Positions 35,898 through 43,157 of a stretch of DNA of 64,000 nucleotides are shown piece after piece. This DNA is from Uruburuella testudinis (GTDB lineage: Bacteria; Pseudomonadota; Gammaproteobacteria; Burkholderiales; Neisseriaceae), in contig NZ_CP091508.1 of assembly GCF_022870865.1 (NCBI RefSeq), forward strand, positions 2,480,001-2,544,000. The letters run 5' to 3'. The notes beneath the pieces were generated by a model. The model was given only the letters and a program-made list of their open reading frames with translations, did not search any database and was not told the origin of the DNA. Position 1 is the first letter of the stretch, and every line of letters begins with the position of its first letter. The translations under genes were made by a program, and so were the position numbers.

Positions 35898-37355
35898 ATG
35901 AACACATCCACATCCACATCCACATCCACATCCACCACCCGCACCCGCAATGCACTGATCGAACAAATGATGCAGCGTGCATCCGGCGCGCCCGCCCGCA
36001 GCGGCAACCGCATTGATTTACTGCTCGACTGCACCGATAATTTTCCCGCTTGGGAAGCGGCTTTATTGTCGGCCCGCGAATTGATCTGCATCGAAATGTA
36101 TATTTTTGCACCCGACGCATTCGGCACCCGTTTGCGCCAAATCCTGCTCGACAAACTGGCCGAAGGTGTGAAAGTGGCATTGGTTTACGATTGGATCGGC
36201 AGCCTCAACGCCCACCTCCGCGGCTTTTTCAAGCCTTTAACCGAAGCCGGCGCCGAAGTGCGCAGCTACAACCCTTTGGGCTGGGTGAGCGGCATCGGTA
36301 TCTTGTCGCGCAACCACCGCAAATCATTTGTGATTGACGGTCACACCGCATTTGTGAGCGGTTTGTGCATTTCCGCCGCCTGGAAAGGCAAGCCCGAAAA
36401 AGGCATCGAAGCTTGGCGCGACACCGGCCTGAAGCTCGAAGGCCCGATTGTGCACGACATTTTGGCAGCCTTTGAAGACACGCTGGTTTCGCAAGGCGGC
36501 CAAATGCCGTTGTCCATGCCGTCTGAAAATCATATCCCGCCCGCAGGTAATGCCCGCGCCCGCCTGCTGGCCACCACACCGGCCAACATCAACACCATGC
36601 GGCTCGATTTAAACGTAATCGGCCTGGCCACACAAAATCTGTGGATTACCGATGCTTATTTCATGCCCACACGCATGTATGTGCAGGCGCTGATTAATGC
36701 TGCCAAAGCGGGCGTGGACGTGCGCATTCTGGTGCCGCGCACTTCCGACATCAAGTGGATCGGCACGGTTTCGCGCACGCAATACCGGCAGCTGCTCGAA
36801 GCCGGCGTGCGCGTGTTTGAATGGAACGGCACCATGATTCATGCCAAAAGCGCCATCATCGACGGCCAATGGGCGCGCGTGGGCAGCACCAATCTGAATC
36901 TTTCCAGCTGGTATGGCAACCGTGAGCTCGATGTATCGATTGAAGATGCCGATACTGTGCACCGGCTCGAGCATGTGTTTCTCGATGATTTAAACCACGC
37001 CACCGAAGTGATTCTCAACGAAAAAGCCCACGCCGAATTGAAAGAGCACCGCCAACGCATGTTCGGCGGCATCAAGCGCCTGCACAAAGGCCAGGCCAAA
37101 AGCGTGATGCGCCAGGCGCTGCAATTGAGCCATGCGCTCGACACCACCATGTCGGGCACGCGGCTGGTAGACGAATCAGAAGCTTGGTCTTACCTCACCA
37201 TCGGCATCGCCATTCTGCTGCTGGCGGTGCTGATTTGGTTTGTGCCGCAAGTGATTACCTGGCCGCTGATGCTGGTATTGCTGATCGGCGGCGGCGGCAC
37301 CTTTGTCCACGCCGTCAAGCAGCTTGCTGAGTTTAAACGCGGGCGGCACAAATAA
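35898..37355 (+). CDS. cls: Cardiolipin synthase-like phospholipase D protein
   Basis: 485 aa. Two PLD domains: HKD1 His140-x-Lys142-x4-Asp147 in NHRKSFVID and HKD2 His315-x-Lys317-x4-Asp322 in IHAKSAIIDG, followed by GSTNLNLSSWYGN. Unlike classical Cls there is no N-terminal membrane anchor; instead two helices lie at the C terminus about 428-475 (YLTIGIAILLLAVLIWF, ITWPLMLVLLIGGG), as in ClsB/ClsC-like relatives. It joins phosphatidylglycerol units (or PG and another lipid) to cardiolipin. The N terminus carries a (Thr-Ser)5 stretch from a hexamer repeat. The start codon is unusually close to a -10 box. Confidence 0.88.
   Translation: MNTSTSTSTSTSTTRTRNALIEQMMQRASGAPARSGNRIDLLLDCTDNFPAWEAALLSARELICIEMYIFAPDAFGTRLRQILLDKLAEGVKVALVYDWIGSLNAHLRGFFKPLTEAGAEVRSYNPLGWVSGIGILSRNHRKSFVIDGHTAFVSGLCISAAWKGKPEKGIEAWRDTGLKLEGPIVHDILAAFEDTLVSQGGQMPLSMPSENHIPPAGNARARLLATTPANINTMRLDLNVIGLATQNLWITDAYFMPTRMYVQALINAAKAGVDVRILVPRTSDIKWIGTVSRTQYRQLLEAGVRVFEWNGTMIHAKSAIIDGQWARVGSTNLNLSSWYGNRELDVSIEDADTVHRLEHVFLDDLNHATEVILNEKAHAELKEHRQRMFGGIKRLHKGQAKSVMRQALQLSHALDTTMSGTRLVDESEAWSYLTIGIAILLLAVLIWFVPQVITWPLMLVLLIGGGGTFVHAVKQLAEFKRGRHK
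35904..35933 (+). repeat. Hexanucleotide repeat ACATCC x5 in cls
   Basis: Five perfect ACATCC units directly after the first two codons encode Thr-Ser repeats. Changes in unit number keep the frame and only change the N-terminal length. Confidence 0.95.
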
Positions 37356-37444
37356 TACCCATGCAGAATCAAAATCCGATATAGGTGCAGAAAATGGCTC
37401 TATCTATAGCCGTTGATGGATGAGCAATTTTGAATATCCGCTCA

Positions 37445-37480
37445 AAAGGCCGTCTGAAAATATTTTTCAGACGGCCTTTG
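37445..37480. terminator. DUS-pair terminator of cls
   Basis: AAAAGGCCGTCTGAAAA ... TTTTCAGACGGCCTTT, 16-bp stem between convergent cls and dcd. Confidence 0.8.
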
Positions 37481-37514
37481 CTGTTTATCGATTCATGTAA
37501 ACCACAAGAGGCTA

Positions 37515-37540
37515 GGGTATCCTAACCATTCAGGATGCCC
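37515..37540. mobile_element. 26-bp MITE scar (ends only)
   Basis: TA, GGGTATCCTAACCATTC joined directly to AGGATGCCC, TA. It keeps both tips and the TA flanks but has lost all 134 bp of interior. It lies 9 bp from the dcd stop. Confidence 0.75.
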
Positions 37541-37549
37541 TAGAAAACA

Positions 37550-38116
37550 TCAGGTTTTCGGCAGCGTGACACCGGTTTGCCCCATGTATTTTCCGGCGCG
37601 GTCTTTATACGAAGTTTCGCATATTTCGTCGCTCTCAAAAAACAACACCTGCGCCACCCCTTCGCCGGCATAGATTTTGGCCGGCAGCGGCGTGGTGTTG
37701 GAAAACTCCAGCGTGACATACCCCTCCCATTCCGGCTCAAACGGAGTCACGTTTACAATAATGCCGCAGCGCGCGTAAGTGGATTTGCCCAAACACACGG
37801 TCAGCACGTTGCGCGGAATGCGGAAATATTCTACCGTGCGCGCCAATGCAAACGAATTGGGGGGGATGATGCAGCAGTCGTCTTCGACAGTAACGAAATT
37901 TTTCGGATCAAAATTTTTCGGGTCGACGATGGTGCTGTTGATGTTGGTGAAAATCTTGAATTCGTTGGCACAGCGGATGTCGTAACCATAGCTGGAGGTG
38001 CCGTAAGAGATGATTTTTTTGCCGTCGGCCTCTTTGACCTGATTCGGCTCAAACGGCTCGATCATGCCGTGCTCTTCGCTCATGCGGCGTATCCATTTGT
38101 CGGATTTGATGCTCAT
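37550..38116 (-). CDS. dcd: dCTP deaminase
   Basis: 188 aa, exact family length. It makes dUTP from dCTP for thymidylate synthesis. Family blocks: [58 protein letters not shown] with the catalytic Glu in [16 protein letters not shown], and [10 protein letters not shown] at the C terminus. Monocistronic. Confidence 0.97.
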   Translation of the reverse strand: MSIKSDKWIRRMSEEHGMIEPFEPNQVKEADGKKIISYGTSSYGYDIRCANEFKIFTNINSTIVDPKNFDPKNFVTVEDDCCIIPPNSFALARTVEYFRIPRNVLTVCLGKSTYARCGIIVNVTPFEPEWEGYVTLEFSNTTPLPAKIYAGEGVAQVLFFESDEICETSYKDRAGKYMGQTGVTLPKT

Positions 38117-38337
38117 ATCGGTTTCCCTGCACTCCTCCCGCGCGGCGGGAAAATAATCAATGTAAACAATATACCCGGGTGAAAAAACAATCCGGCTGCA
38201 CCATGGCGCCTTGCCCTATGCCGGTGCGGCCTGCGGCCTGCCGTCTTTATTTTCTTGCTTTTTCGAAGGGGTATTATTCTATGTAACAGTAAAATCGGCA
38301 AGGGGCGCAATGCACGGCCCCTTGCTTTCAGACGGCC

Positions 38338-39237
38338 TTATTTCTGCCAGCCGCCCAGATACGACACCAGCTCGTCCAACATGCTGCTCAGGGCTTCGGT
38401 CATCAAAATCTGTGAGGCAAAGGTGAGGCTGGCGGCATCATCGCCGTGGCCTTCGGCTTCTTCCTGCAACACGTCCAGATATTGAATGCGTTTCAAAGTG
38501 AAATCCTGCGTGAGGATAAAGCTGATTTGGTCGCGCCAGGTCAGGCCGAGTTGGGTCACGGTTTTGCCGTTTTTCACATGCTGCACCACTTCATCGGCGG
38601 TCAGATCCTGCTTCGACACTTTCACAGTCGGCACCACATCGCCCACGCCTTTAAGCTCGCAATCACTGTCTAACTCGAAGCCGCCTTCTGCCGCGCCGCG
38701 CAACAGCCAGTCGGTCATCAGGCTGCCGGGCGACTGCTTGGTATCGGGCAGGCTCGCTTCCAAGCCGCCGAGCGCTTCGCGCAGCTTGGTGAGCAGGTTT
38801 TCCGCTTTGGCAGCCGCAGCGTTGTTAATCAGCAGGTAGCCGTGTTTGGTGTCAAAAATGGCTTGGCTGCGGCTGCTGCGGGTAAACGCACGCGGCAGCA
38901 AATCATCGGTAATTTGCTCTTTTAATTCTTGTTTTTCTTTACGGCCGACATTGCGCGCTTCGGCATTTTGAATTTCGGCCACGCGCTCTTCCAAAATATC
39001 GCGAATCACCCCCGCGGGCAGCACCTTCTCTTCTTTTTTCAAAGCAACGCGCCAAGTGTAGTCGGCGGGGAACACCGATTCGGGCGAAAATGACACCGGC
39101 GCGGCAAAGCCTTCGCTAAACCAGTCCAACCCCGTGCAGGGCGCGAATTCGGCTTCGGCAAGCTTGGCGGCCAGAGTATCGAGTTCGGGGAGTTTGCTGA
39201 TATTGAGCGGATAAAAACTGATTTGCTTAAACCACAT
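38338..39237 (-). CDS. rdgC: Recombination-associated protein RdgC
   Basis: 299 aa. Ring-shaped DNA-binding protein that limits RecA; in gonococci rdgC affects pilin antigenic variation. MWFKQISFYPL start, FSPESVFPADYTWRVALKKEEKV (in part), LLPRAFTRSSRSQAIFD and LGLTWRDQISFILT are family features. Its product pairs functionally with the uptake-rich genome (context). Monocistronic. Downstream, a lone DUS sits at the stop. Confidence 0.96.
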   Translation of the reverse strand: MWFKQISFYPLNISKLPELDTLAAKLAEAEFAPCTGLDWFSEGFAAPVSFSPESVFPADYTWRVALKKEEKVLPAGVIRDILEERVAEIQNAEARNVGRKEKQELKEQITDDLLPRAFTRSSRSQAIFDTKHGYLLINNAAAAKAENLLTKLREALGGLEASLPDTKQSPGSLMTDWLLRGAAEGGFELDSDCELKGVGDVVPTVKVSKQDLTADEVVQHVKNGKTVTQLGLTWRDQISFILTQDFTLKRIQYLDVLQEEAEGHGDDAASLTFASQILMTEALSSMLDELVSYLGGWQK

Positions 39238-39302
39238 GGTGCATCCTTTTATCGTTTTATGTGTTCAAACCACCGCATTATACAGCAAACCGATTGCCGC
39301 TT

Positions 39303-39346
39303 AGCAAAGGCCGTCTGAACATTTCTGTTTCAGACGGCCTTTGCTA
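39303..39346 (-). terminator. DUS-pair terminator upstream of rdgC
   Basis: AGCAAAGGCCGTCTGAA pairs with TTCAGACGGCCTTTGCT, a 17-bp perfect stem. The last two bases overlap the TA flank of the next MITE. Confidence 0.75.
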
Positions 39347-39506
39347 GGGTGTCCTGACAATTCATATATCATCATCTTTTTTGTGATAAAAGCACATCTG
39401 CTGCGTTAAAAAGCCTCGCAAGATGCCCAATCTTGCTACGTTTTTTGCCTTGCATCTGCACTTTTATCACAAAAAATCTGAGTAATTCTGAATTGTCAGG
39501 ACACCC
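39347..39506 (-). mobile_element. MITE copy 8 (arm type B), first of a tandem pair
   Basis: TA 39345-39346, GGGTGTCCTGACAATTC ... GAATTGTCAGGACACCC, TA 39507-39508; 160 bp. Arms GTGATAAAAG / CTTTTATCAC pair perfectly. Confidence 0.93.
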
Positions 39507-39508
39507 TA

Positions 39509-39668
39509 GGGTGTCCTGACCATTCGATTTACGGGTGCTTTTTGCCCCTGGAAACGCATCTGCTGCGTTAAAAAGCCTCGCAAGATGTCCAATCTTGCTG
39601 CGTTTTTTGCCTTGAATCTGCATTTCCAGAGACAAAAATCCCCTCATAAACGAATGGTCAGGACACCC
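39509..39668 (-). mobile_element. MITE copy 9 (arm type A), second of a tandem pair
   Basis: It shares the TA of copy 8 (junction CACCCTAGGGTG), GGGTGTCCTGACCATTCG ... CGAATGGTCAGGACACCC, TA 39669-39670; 160 bp. Arm pair CTGGAAACGCA / TGCATTTCCAG shows a paired change relative to copy 5. Confidence 0.93.
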
Positions 39669-39684
39669 TAAGCAGGAAATATGT

Positions 39685-41151
39685 TTACTGCCTAAACTGC
39701 TCCAATACCGCCGGAATGCCGGGGAACATACCCACCGCCGCCATAACCGCACACAACACCACAAAGCCGATCAGCGGGATAATCCAGCGCCCCATGCTGC
39801 CCAGCCCGGCGCTGCGCTCTTTACAGCCGATTAAGCCCAGATTGTCGAGCATCACCGTGAGCGACCAGCCGAACACCGGGTTCACCAGCGCTGAAGAAAA
39901 CACCACAATCGCCGCCGACTGCGTGGTTTTGCCCGAGCGCGTCATTTCCATACCCGCTTCCAACAGCGGCACATACACCCCCACAATCAGCGCCACGCTC
40001 AACACCGGCTGCCAAATCGCCAAATCCATCGGGTAGCCCCACACACCGGCAATAATGCAAAACAGCGCCGTCAGCACCGCACCGGCCGGAATCGGCCGTT
40101 TGGCAATCGCAGCGGGCACGATATAAGTGCCCCACGAAGAAGTGAAGTTGGCCCCGCCCAACACCGAGCCGGCCACCTGGCGCGCCGAACAGCCGATCAT
40201 GGTGTCGTCGATATTCATCTGCACTTTTTCGGTTTTCGGCGGATAGCTCAGCTTTTGAAACACTTGGTGTCCCAGAAAATCAGGCGACCACATCGCCACC
40301 GCCAGCACCGCAAACGGAAACACCGCTACAAACTCATTCAAGCCCGGCCAGCCCAACATCCAGCCGCTGTTTTCACCCCACCAATAAGCCGGGCTCATCG
40401 GCGGCAGGCCGGGAGCCGTTGAAAACGAAAACGGCGCCCCCAGCAGATAAGCCGTTCCCCCGGCCAACACACAGCCCAGCGGCACCGCCAGCCAGCGCTT
40501 CTGCCAATGCTCTAACAAGGCATACAGCAAAATCGTGCCGATAATCACCACAAACGCGATATAAGCCATATCAAAACCACCCGCCCAGGCAAACAGCCGC
40601 TGCACCTGCCCGGTGATACCGATAAAGCCCAAATAGAGCAGCAAGCCGCCGCACACGCCGTTACTGGTCAGCCTCGCCAGCAGGCTGCCGCCCTTGAGAA
40701 TGCCGAGCAAAAAGCCGAATACGCCGATCAGCAAACCTAAAGCCAGTGGATGACCGCCCGCAGCCACAATAATCGGAATCAGCGGAATCAGCGGCCCGTG
40801 CGTGCCGGGCAGGTTGGCAGTGGGCAAAAAGAAGCCCGACAGCAACAGAATAAACAGCGATACAATCAGCAATTCATAGCGCACGTTTTCCAACACAAAA
40901 CTTTCCGGCAAACCCAACGGCCCGGCAAAGGCGGCCGCCACCGCCCCCACCATCACCACCTTGCCGATGGTGGCGGCAAACGCCGGAATCATGTCTTCCC
41001 ATTCAAAGCGGTAATCCCGAAACGGCAGATTGGCTTTCCAACGCTTGGGCTGCATGATTTGCAGCTCATGTTCCAAATAATCGCTGCGGCTCTCAAAGGC
41101 CGAACTGGGGCGGTGTAATTCAGCGTAACTTTTTTCTTGCATCTCGCTCAA
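39685..41151 (-). CDS. Putative permease, DUF3360 family
   Basis: 488 aa, about 12 membrane segments after a 55-residue cytoplasmic N terminus. Blocks such as LPGTHGPLIPLIPIIVAAGG, GTYIVPAAIAKRPIPAGAVL and VVFSSALVNPVFGWSLTVML resemble the NCS2/SulP-like fold (alternating short helices with a conserved acidic/polar centre), and the sequence matches what I know as DUF3360. The substrate is unknown. The stop is only 15 bp from a tandem MITE pair. Likely own promoter; no partner gene. Confidence 0.65.
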   Translation of the reverse strand: MSEMQEKSYAELHRPSSAFESRSDYLEHELQIMQPKRWKANLPFRDYRFEWEDMIPAFAATIGKVVMVGAVAAAFAGPLGLPESFVLENVRYELLIVSLFILLLSGFFLPTANLPGTHGPLIPLIPIIVAAGGHPLALGLLIGVFGFLLGILKGGSLLARLTSNGVCGGLLLYLGFIGITGQVQRLFAWAGGFDMAYIAFVVIIGTILLYALLEHWQKRWLAVPLGCVLAGGTAYLLGAPFSFSTAPGLPPMSPAYWWGENSGWMLGWPGLNEFVAVFPFAVLAVAMWSPDFLGHQVFQKLSYPPKTEKVQMNIDDTMIGCSARQVAGSVLGGANFTSSWGTYIVPAAIAKRPIPAGAVLTALFCIIAGVWGYPMDLAIWQPVLSVALIVGVYVPLLEAGMEMTRSGKTTQSAAIVVFSSALVNPVFGWSLTVMLDNLGLIGCKERSAGLGSMGRWIIPLIGFVVLCAVMAAVGMFPGIPAVLEQFRQ

Positions 41152-41491
41152 TTATGGTCTCCTTGCATAAAATCGATTGTTGTTATGATATTCTAAAGCG
41201 CCCCGCCCGATGATTGCCCGGCAACACAGCAGCCATCAGCAGCATTTTCAGCTGCCCGGCAGGTTTATTAAGTTATAAACTACAAAGCACTACACCAATT
41301 ATAACCATGCTCCCCGCATTTACGCCCATCATAAAAAATGATGGATATCATCCAAACCACAAATCAAACAGGCAAATATTCTTAACAAATCAAAACATTC
41401 CGCAACACCGTCAGCGCCGGAATCTGTTTTCCATATTTTGAAAACCCCGCGCTAAGCCTGAAAGCTTTACCATCATGAAACCGCCGCCACA
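41152..41491. other. Intergenic region before tRNA-Glu
   Basis: AT-rich toward 41280-41460. No ORF, hairpin or repeat of note. Confidence 0.35.
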
Positions 41492-41521
41492 TTGACAATC
41501 CCGCCCTGCCTACGGTATAGT
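41492..41521 (+). promoter_or_regulatory. Promoter of tRNA-Glu
   Basis: TTGACA (41492-41497), 18-bp spacer, TATAGT (41516-41521), with a G/C-containing discriminator typical of stable-RNA promoters. Confidence 0.75.
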
Positions 41522-41536
41522 TCGCCGTTCGGTTAC

Positions 41537-41612
41537 GCGCCCATCGTCTAGAGGCCTAGGACACTGCCCTTTCACGGCGGCAACCGGGGTTCGAATCCCC
41601 GTGGGCGTGCCA
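41537..41612 (+). tRNA. tRNA-Glu (TTC)
   Basis: 76 nt with encoded CCA. Acceptor GCGCCCA pairs with TGGGCGT (first pair G-U); anticodon loop CTTTCAC gives TTC; T-loop GTTCGAATC. The D-arm TCGTCTAGAGGCCTAGGACA is characteristic of tRNA-Glu. Confidence 0.97.
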
Positions 41613-41619
41613 GATATAT

Positions 41620-41654
41620 AAAAAACGCTTTTCGTGCTTGCGAAAAGCGTTTTT
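41620..41654 (+). terminator. Intrinsic terminator after tRNA-Glu
   Basis: AAAAACGCTTTTCG ... CGAAAAGCGTTTTTT, 14-bp stem with a T tail. Confidence 0.9.
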
Positions 41655-41693
41655 TATTTATTTTGGCCTATTGAACATTTGGGATGAAAAACA

Positions 41694-42098
41694 TTATCTC
41701 GCCTGGTTCAGCACTTGTTGTGCCGCTTTAGCCAAAAAGCCGGAACGGGTTTCGTGATGTGCAGCGGCATATTCGTCCACCCGCGCCAACAAATATTCCG
41801 GCCAACTCACGTTAAAACGGGTTTGTTTATTGCTCAAACGGCTTAAATCAACATCAACCAAAGCCCACAAAGCATCAGAATATTCATCAGATGCCTGTAA
41901 ATCTTCGATATTGCTCGGAATCAGCGATTCGAATTCGCCATCTTCCAACAAGCCTTCAACGTGGAAAATCACTGCCTCTTGAGCGTTTTTCAATGCTTCC
42001 TCAACAGTTTCGCCTGAGGAGAAGCAGCCGGGTACATCGGGTATGGTTACGCCGAATACCGAGCCTTCATCCTTATGGATGGCAACCGGGATAAACAT
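41694..42098 (-). CDS. hicB: HicB antitoxin
   Basis: 134 aa. N-terminal partial RNase-H fold (IPDVPGCFSSGETVEEALKN) that covers the toxin, and C-terminal ribbon-helix-helix DNA-binding domain (RFNVSWPEYLLARVDEYAA ... SGFLAKAAQQVL). It neutralises HicA and represses the locus. It is second in the hicA-hicB order, but 169 bp downstream of hicA instead of the usual few bases, with a terminator and its own promoter-like region between. Confidence 0.93.
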   Translation of the reverse strand: MFIPVAIHKDEGSVFGVTIPDVPGCFSSGETVEEALKNAQEAVIFHVEGLLEDGEFESLIPSNIEDLQASDEYSDALWALVDVDLSRLSNKQTRFNVSWPEYLLARVDEYAAAHHETRSGFLAKAAQQVLNQAR

Positions 42099-42100
42099 GA

Positions 42101-42150
42101 TATTTACCTTATTTAATTTAATATACCTTAATTCAAAAATTTATAGCATA
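42101..42150 (-). promoter_or_regulatory. Promoter/operator candidate of hicB
   Basis: On the minus strand TGCTATAAA (extended -10, 42140-42148) is followed by two direct repeats AAGGTATATT and AAGGTAAATA, 19 bp apart, ending just before the hicB ATG. The repeats are candidate HicB binding sites. Confidence 0.5.
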
Positions 42151-42242
42151 AATTTGCGGGCATTCTACATTTAACTTTGATTATTAAAACAAGCTACCGG
42201 ATCCGTGAGATTATCCGGCTGTGCAATCGGCTCTGCGTGATG

Positions 42243-42274
42243 ACAAAAAATGTAGCGGATTATCCCGCTACATT
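42243..42274 (-). terminator. Intrinsic terminator at the hicA stop
   Basis: AATGTAGCGG-GATAAT-CCGCTACATT then TTTTT on the minus strand. The hicA stop codon TAG lies inside the left arm. 10-bp perfect stem. Confidence 0.85.
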
Positions 42275-42459
42275 CTCAATCTCAAACCCGCCTTCCTCAA
42301 GATACTGCTGATTGTACCTTTCGGCAAATCCTTTTTAGGATGTGGCACTGTGACCCTGCCGCGCTTTTCGGGGTGCTTATACTGCCTGTGGCTCCCTTTG
42401 GTTGCAACCAGATACCAGCCATCGGATTCGAGTATGTCAATGACTTCATTACTGGTCAT
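42268..42459 (-). CDS. hicA: HicA mRNA interferase toxin
   Basis: 63 aa from ATG 42457-42459, with GAGGTGG 4-5 bases upstream; the longer open frame has no ribosome site. dsRBD-like fold with catalytic His in GSHRQYKHP, preceded by LESDGWYLVATK and followed by KDLPKGTISSILRKAGL. HicA cleaves mRNA and stops growth until bound by HicB. Its 3' end is embedded in an intrinsic terminator, so hicB is largely transcribed separately (inference). Confidence 0.93.
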   Translation of the reverse strand: MTSNEVIDILESDGWYLVATKGSHRQYKHPEKRGRVTVPHPKKDLPKGTISSILRKAGLRLRM

Positions 42460-42512
42460 TTGCCACCTCTTGCGCCGATTCATTAAGCTAAAGAACACAG
42501 CATTGCTATTAA

Positions 42513-42547
42513 GTGTGTACTATTACGCACCAAAATAAACATGTCAA
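42513..42547 (-). promoter_or_regulatory. Promoter and operator of hicA
   Basis: Minus strand TTGACA (42542-42547), 16-bp spacer, TAATAG (42520-42525). An inverted repeat GTGCGTA-ATAG-TACACAC (42513-42530) covers the -10, a plausible HicB operator. Confidence 0.6.
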
Positions 42548-42617
42548 ACATTTTGTGTATTTATATGTATAAAAACCGCCCTCTAAGGTGCGGCAAATCC
42601 AACCACTGGAGAACCAC

Positions 42618-42707
42618 TTAAATCAGAATCACGGGCTGACCGGCAATCGTGATCGGCACTTCCGCCTCTTTGAGGGTAATGTCGTCTTCGGTTATTGTTT
42701 GATATTC
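42618..42707 (-). pseudogene. Short coding remnant, unknown family
   Basis: An open stretch of 29 codons with no start codon, ending TAA at 42618, reads ITEDDITLKEAEVPITIAGQ. The codon use and composition look protein-coding. The upstream part is missing (stop at 42708). Possibly the tail of a deleted gene replaced when hicAB arrived (inference). Confidence 0.3.
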
Positions 42708-42727
42708 TTATGATTTCAAATGATTTC

Positions 42728-42757
42728 AGCCGTCTGAAAAAAATGTTTCAGACGGCC
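42728..42757 (-). terminator. DUS-pair terminator after DUF1289 gene
   Basis: AGCCGTCTGAAA ... TTTCAGACGGCCT, about 12-bp stem. Confidence 0.65.
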
Positions 42758-42783
42758 TCAAACTGCACATACCTGCATCTCAT

Positions 42784-43032
42784 TCAAAATTCAAAATCCA
42801 TCTGATCGGGCAGCGGCAGCTGCGGCTGGTTGCGCTCCCACGCCAGCCGCTGGATTTTCACTCGCCGCAAACCAATCAGGCGCATCACCTGCTGTTTTTG
42901 CGCATCGGTCATACCCAGCCAATACAAACGCTCCTCGCGGCTGCGCAGGCAGCCTTTGCAATAGCCTTTGGCATTGGCTTCACACACGCCGATGCAGGGG
43001 CTGGGGATGTCGAAGAACTCAAGCTGTTCCAT
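42784..43032 (-). CDS. DUF1289 family small cysteine-rich protein
   Basis: 82 aa from ATG 43030-43032 (MEQLEFFDIPSPCIGVC). The DUF1289 core is CIGVCEANAKGYCKGCLRS with four cysteines in a C-x3-C-x7-C-x2-C pattern that suggests zinc or Fe-S binding, followed by EERLYWLGMTDAQKQQVM. Function unknown. It lies at the 3' end of the bet cluster but is separated by a strong DUS hairpin. Confidence 0.85.
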   Translation of the reverse strand: MEQLEFFDIPSPCIGVCEANAKGYCKGCLRSREERLYWLGMTDAQKQQVMRLIGLRRVKIQRLAWERNQPQLPLPDQMDFEF

Positions 43033-43102
43033 GTGATAAAGCGCTAAAGTTTTGGCAATGGGTTTATTGTGCGGTAAAACCGGCCAATATTTCAACCCGA
43101 TA

Positions 43103-43144
43103 TTCAAAAGGCCGTCTGAAAAATTTTTCAGACGACCTTTTGAA
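43103..43144 (-). terminator. DUS-pair terminator of betT
   Basis: TTCAAAAGGCCGTCTGAAAA pairs with TTTTCAGACGACCTTTTGAA, about a 19-bp stem with one mismatch. Confidence 0.8.
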
Positions 43145-43157
43145 TATTCACCGGCTA

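Noticed and set aside
41694..42459. Idea that hicAB belongs to a prophage or larger island
   Set aside because: No integrase, phage genes or att repeats in the flanks; tRNA-Glu nearby is intact and no duplicated 3' end was found.
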